Source: Candidatus Aerophobota bacterium
Lineage (GTDB): Bacteria > Aerophobota > Aerophobia > Aerophobales > B3-G15
Length of the DNA: 5,335 bases
Reading direction: 5' to 3'
NCBI GenBank assembly: GCA_030607765.1
Contig: JAUWJJ010000101.1
Span: 1 to 5,335, forward strand
Shown: positions 5,134 through 5,335 of the stretch, piece after piece
Position numbering within the stretch: position 1 is the first letter of the stretch
Layout: every line of letters starts with the position of its first letter
Translations under genes and position numbers: made by a program
The notes under the pieces: generated by a model
Told to the model about the DNA's origin: nothing
The model's input: only the letters and a program-made list of their open reading frames with translations
Database searches by the model: none

Positions 5134-5335
5134 TTATTTTTCCTTATAAATAACTCCAACTATAGCGCCACTAATTAAATTAAGTACCAAAGCTTGTATT
5201 ATCCAGTATACAACTACAATTGTTGCTATTGTCATATAGAAGGGCATTGATGCCATTCCTGTCAGCGCTCCTATTAGCCACACAAGGATTCCGTATATCA
5301 TACCTTTTTTTGCGCCTTTTCCTGGAATTCCTTTA
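5134..5335 (-). CDS. Small integral membrane protein, N-terminus outside the window
   Basis: On the minus strand an open frame enters at the right edge and ends at TAA (5136-5134), giving 66 visible residues. A Gly/Lys-rich stretch (KGIPGKGAKKG) is followed by hydrophobic segments at about residues 11-28 (GMIYGILVWLIGALTG) and 33-63 (YMTIATIVVVYWIIQ, then ALVLNLISGAIVGVIY), ending in the charged tail YKEK. This is a typical helical membrane protein with two or three visible segments, the last capped by positive residues. I do not recognise a named family; it resembles uncharacterised small membrane proteins common in environmental genomes. It converges on the COG4277-type gene, with 109 bases between the two stop codons and no clear bidirectional terminator. 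The function is unknown. Confidence 0.7.
   Translation of the reverse strand, partial: KGIPGKGAKKGMIYGILVWLIGALTGMASMPFYMTIATIVVVYWIIQALVLNLISGAIVGVIYKEK

Noticed and set aside
5199..5210. Suspected frameshift in the right-edge membrane protein
   Set aside because: On careful re-reading of the reverse complement the frame is continuous (VVVYWIIQA); the apparent shift was a transcription slip of mine.

Overview
The window is AT-rich bacterial DNA with tightly packed genes on the plus strand. It most resembles an uncultured anaerobe of the Omnitrophota/Aerophobota kind. That placement is only an impression, drawn from low GC, AAA/TTA-rich codon use, several radical-SAM enzymes and an inverted repeat of the REP/RAYT style; no rRNA or other marker gene is present to confirm it.

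Layout. Bases 1-117 hold the 5' end of a minus-strand transcription unit running out of the left edge: a near-consensus sigma-70 promoter followed at once by a cyclic-di-GMP-I (GEMM-I) type riboswitch, cut by the window edge. Bases 118-390 are AT-rich spacer with a candidate plus-strand promoter near 338. Bases 393-488 form a strongly foldable leader for rimO (502-1800, ribosomal protein S12 methylthiotransferase). RadC (1809-2504, JAMM-domain protein) follows 8 bases later, evidently in the same operon. At 2526-2674 lies a 149-bp element with perfect 26-bp terminal inverted repeats and an intrinsic terminator inside it, which looks like a non-autonomous REP/MITE-type mobile element.

Beyond the element are two more radical-SAM genes. 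The first is an SplB/COG1533-like (spore photoproduct lyase family) enzyme, split by a single in-frame TAA at 3424-3426 into an N-terminal radical-SAM piece (2689-3426) and a Cys-rich C-terminal piece (3427-3867). The second, intact at 3873-5024, is a COG4277/TIGR03916-type putative DNA modification/repair radical-SAM protein with a C-terminal helix-hairpin-helix. A convergent minus-strand gene for a small membrane protein enters from the right edge (5335-5134).

How the genes fit together. RimO acts on the ribosome. RadC, the SplB-like protein and the COG4277-like protein all belong to families linked by similarity or neighbourhood to DNA repair or modification. The block 1809-5024 therefore looks like a small DNA-maintenance locus, later disturbed by the inverted-repeat element and a nonsense mutation (or assembly error). 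The uracil-DNA-glycosylase-like partner that usually accompanies the COG4277 protein is not in the window. The points most worth a second look are the structured rimO leader with its short upstream ORF, the in-frame stop with a second CX3CX2C motif behind it, and the terminator-carrying inverted-repeat element.
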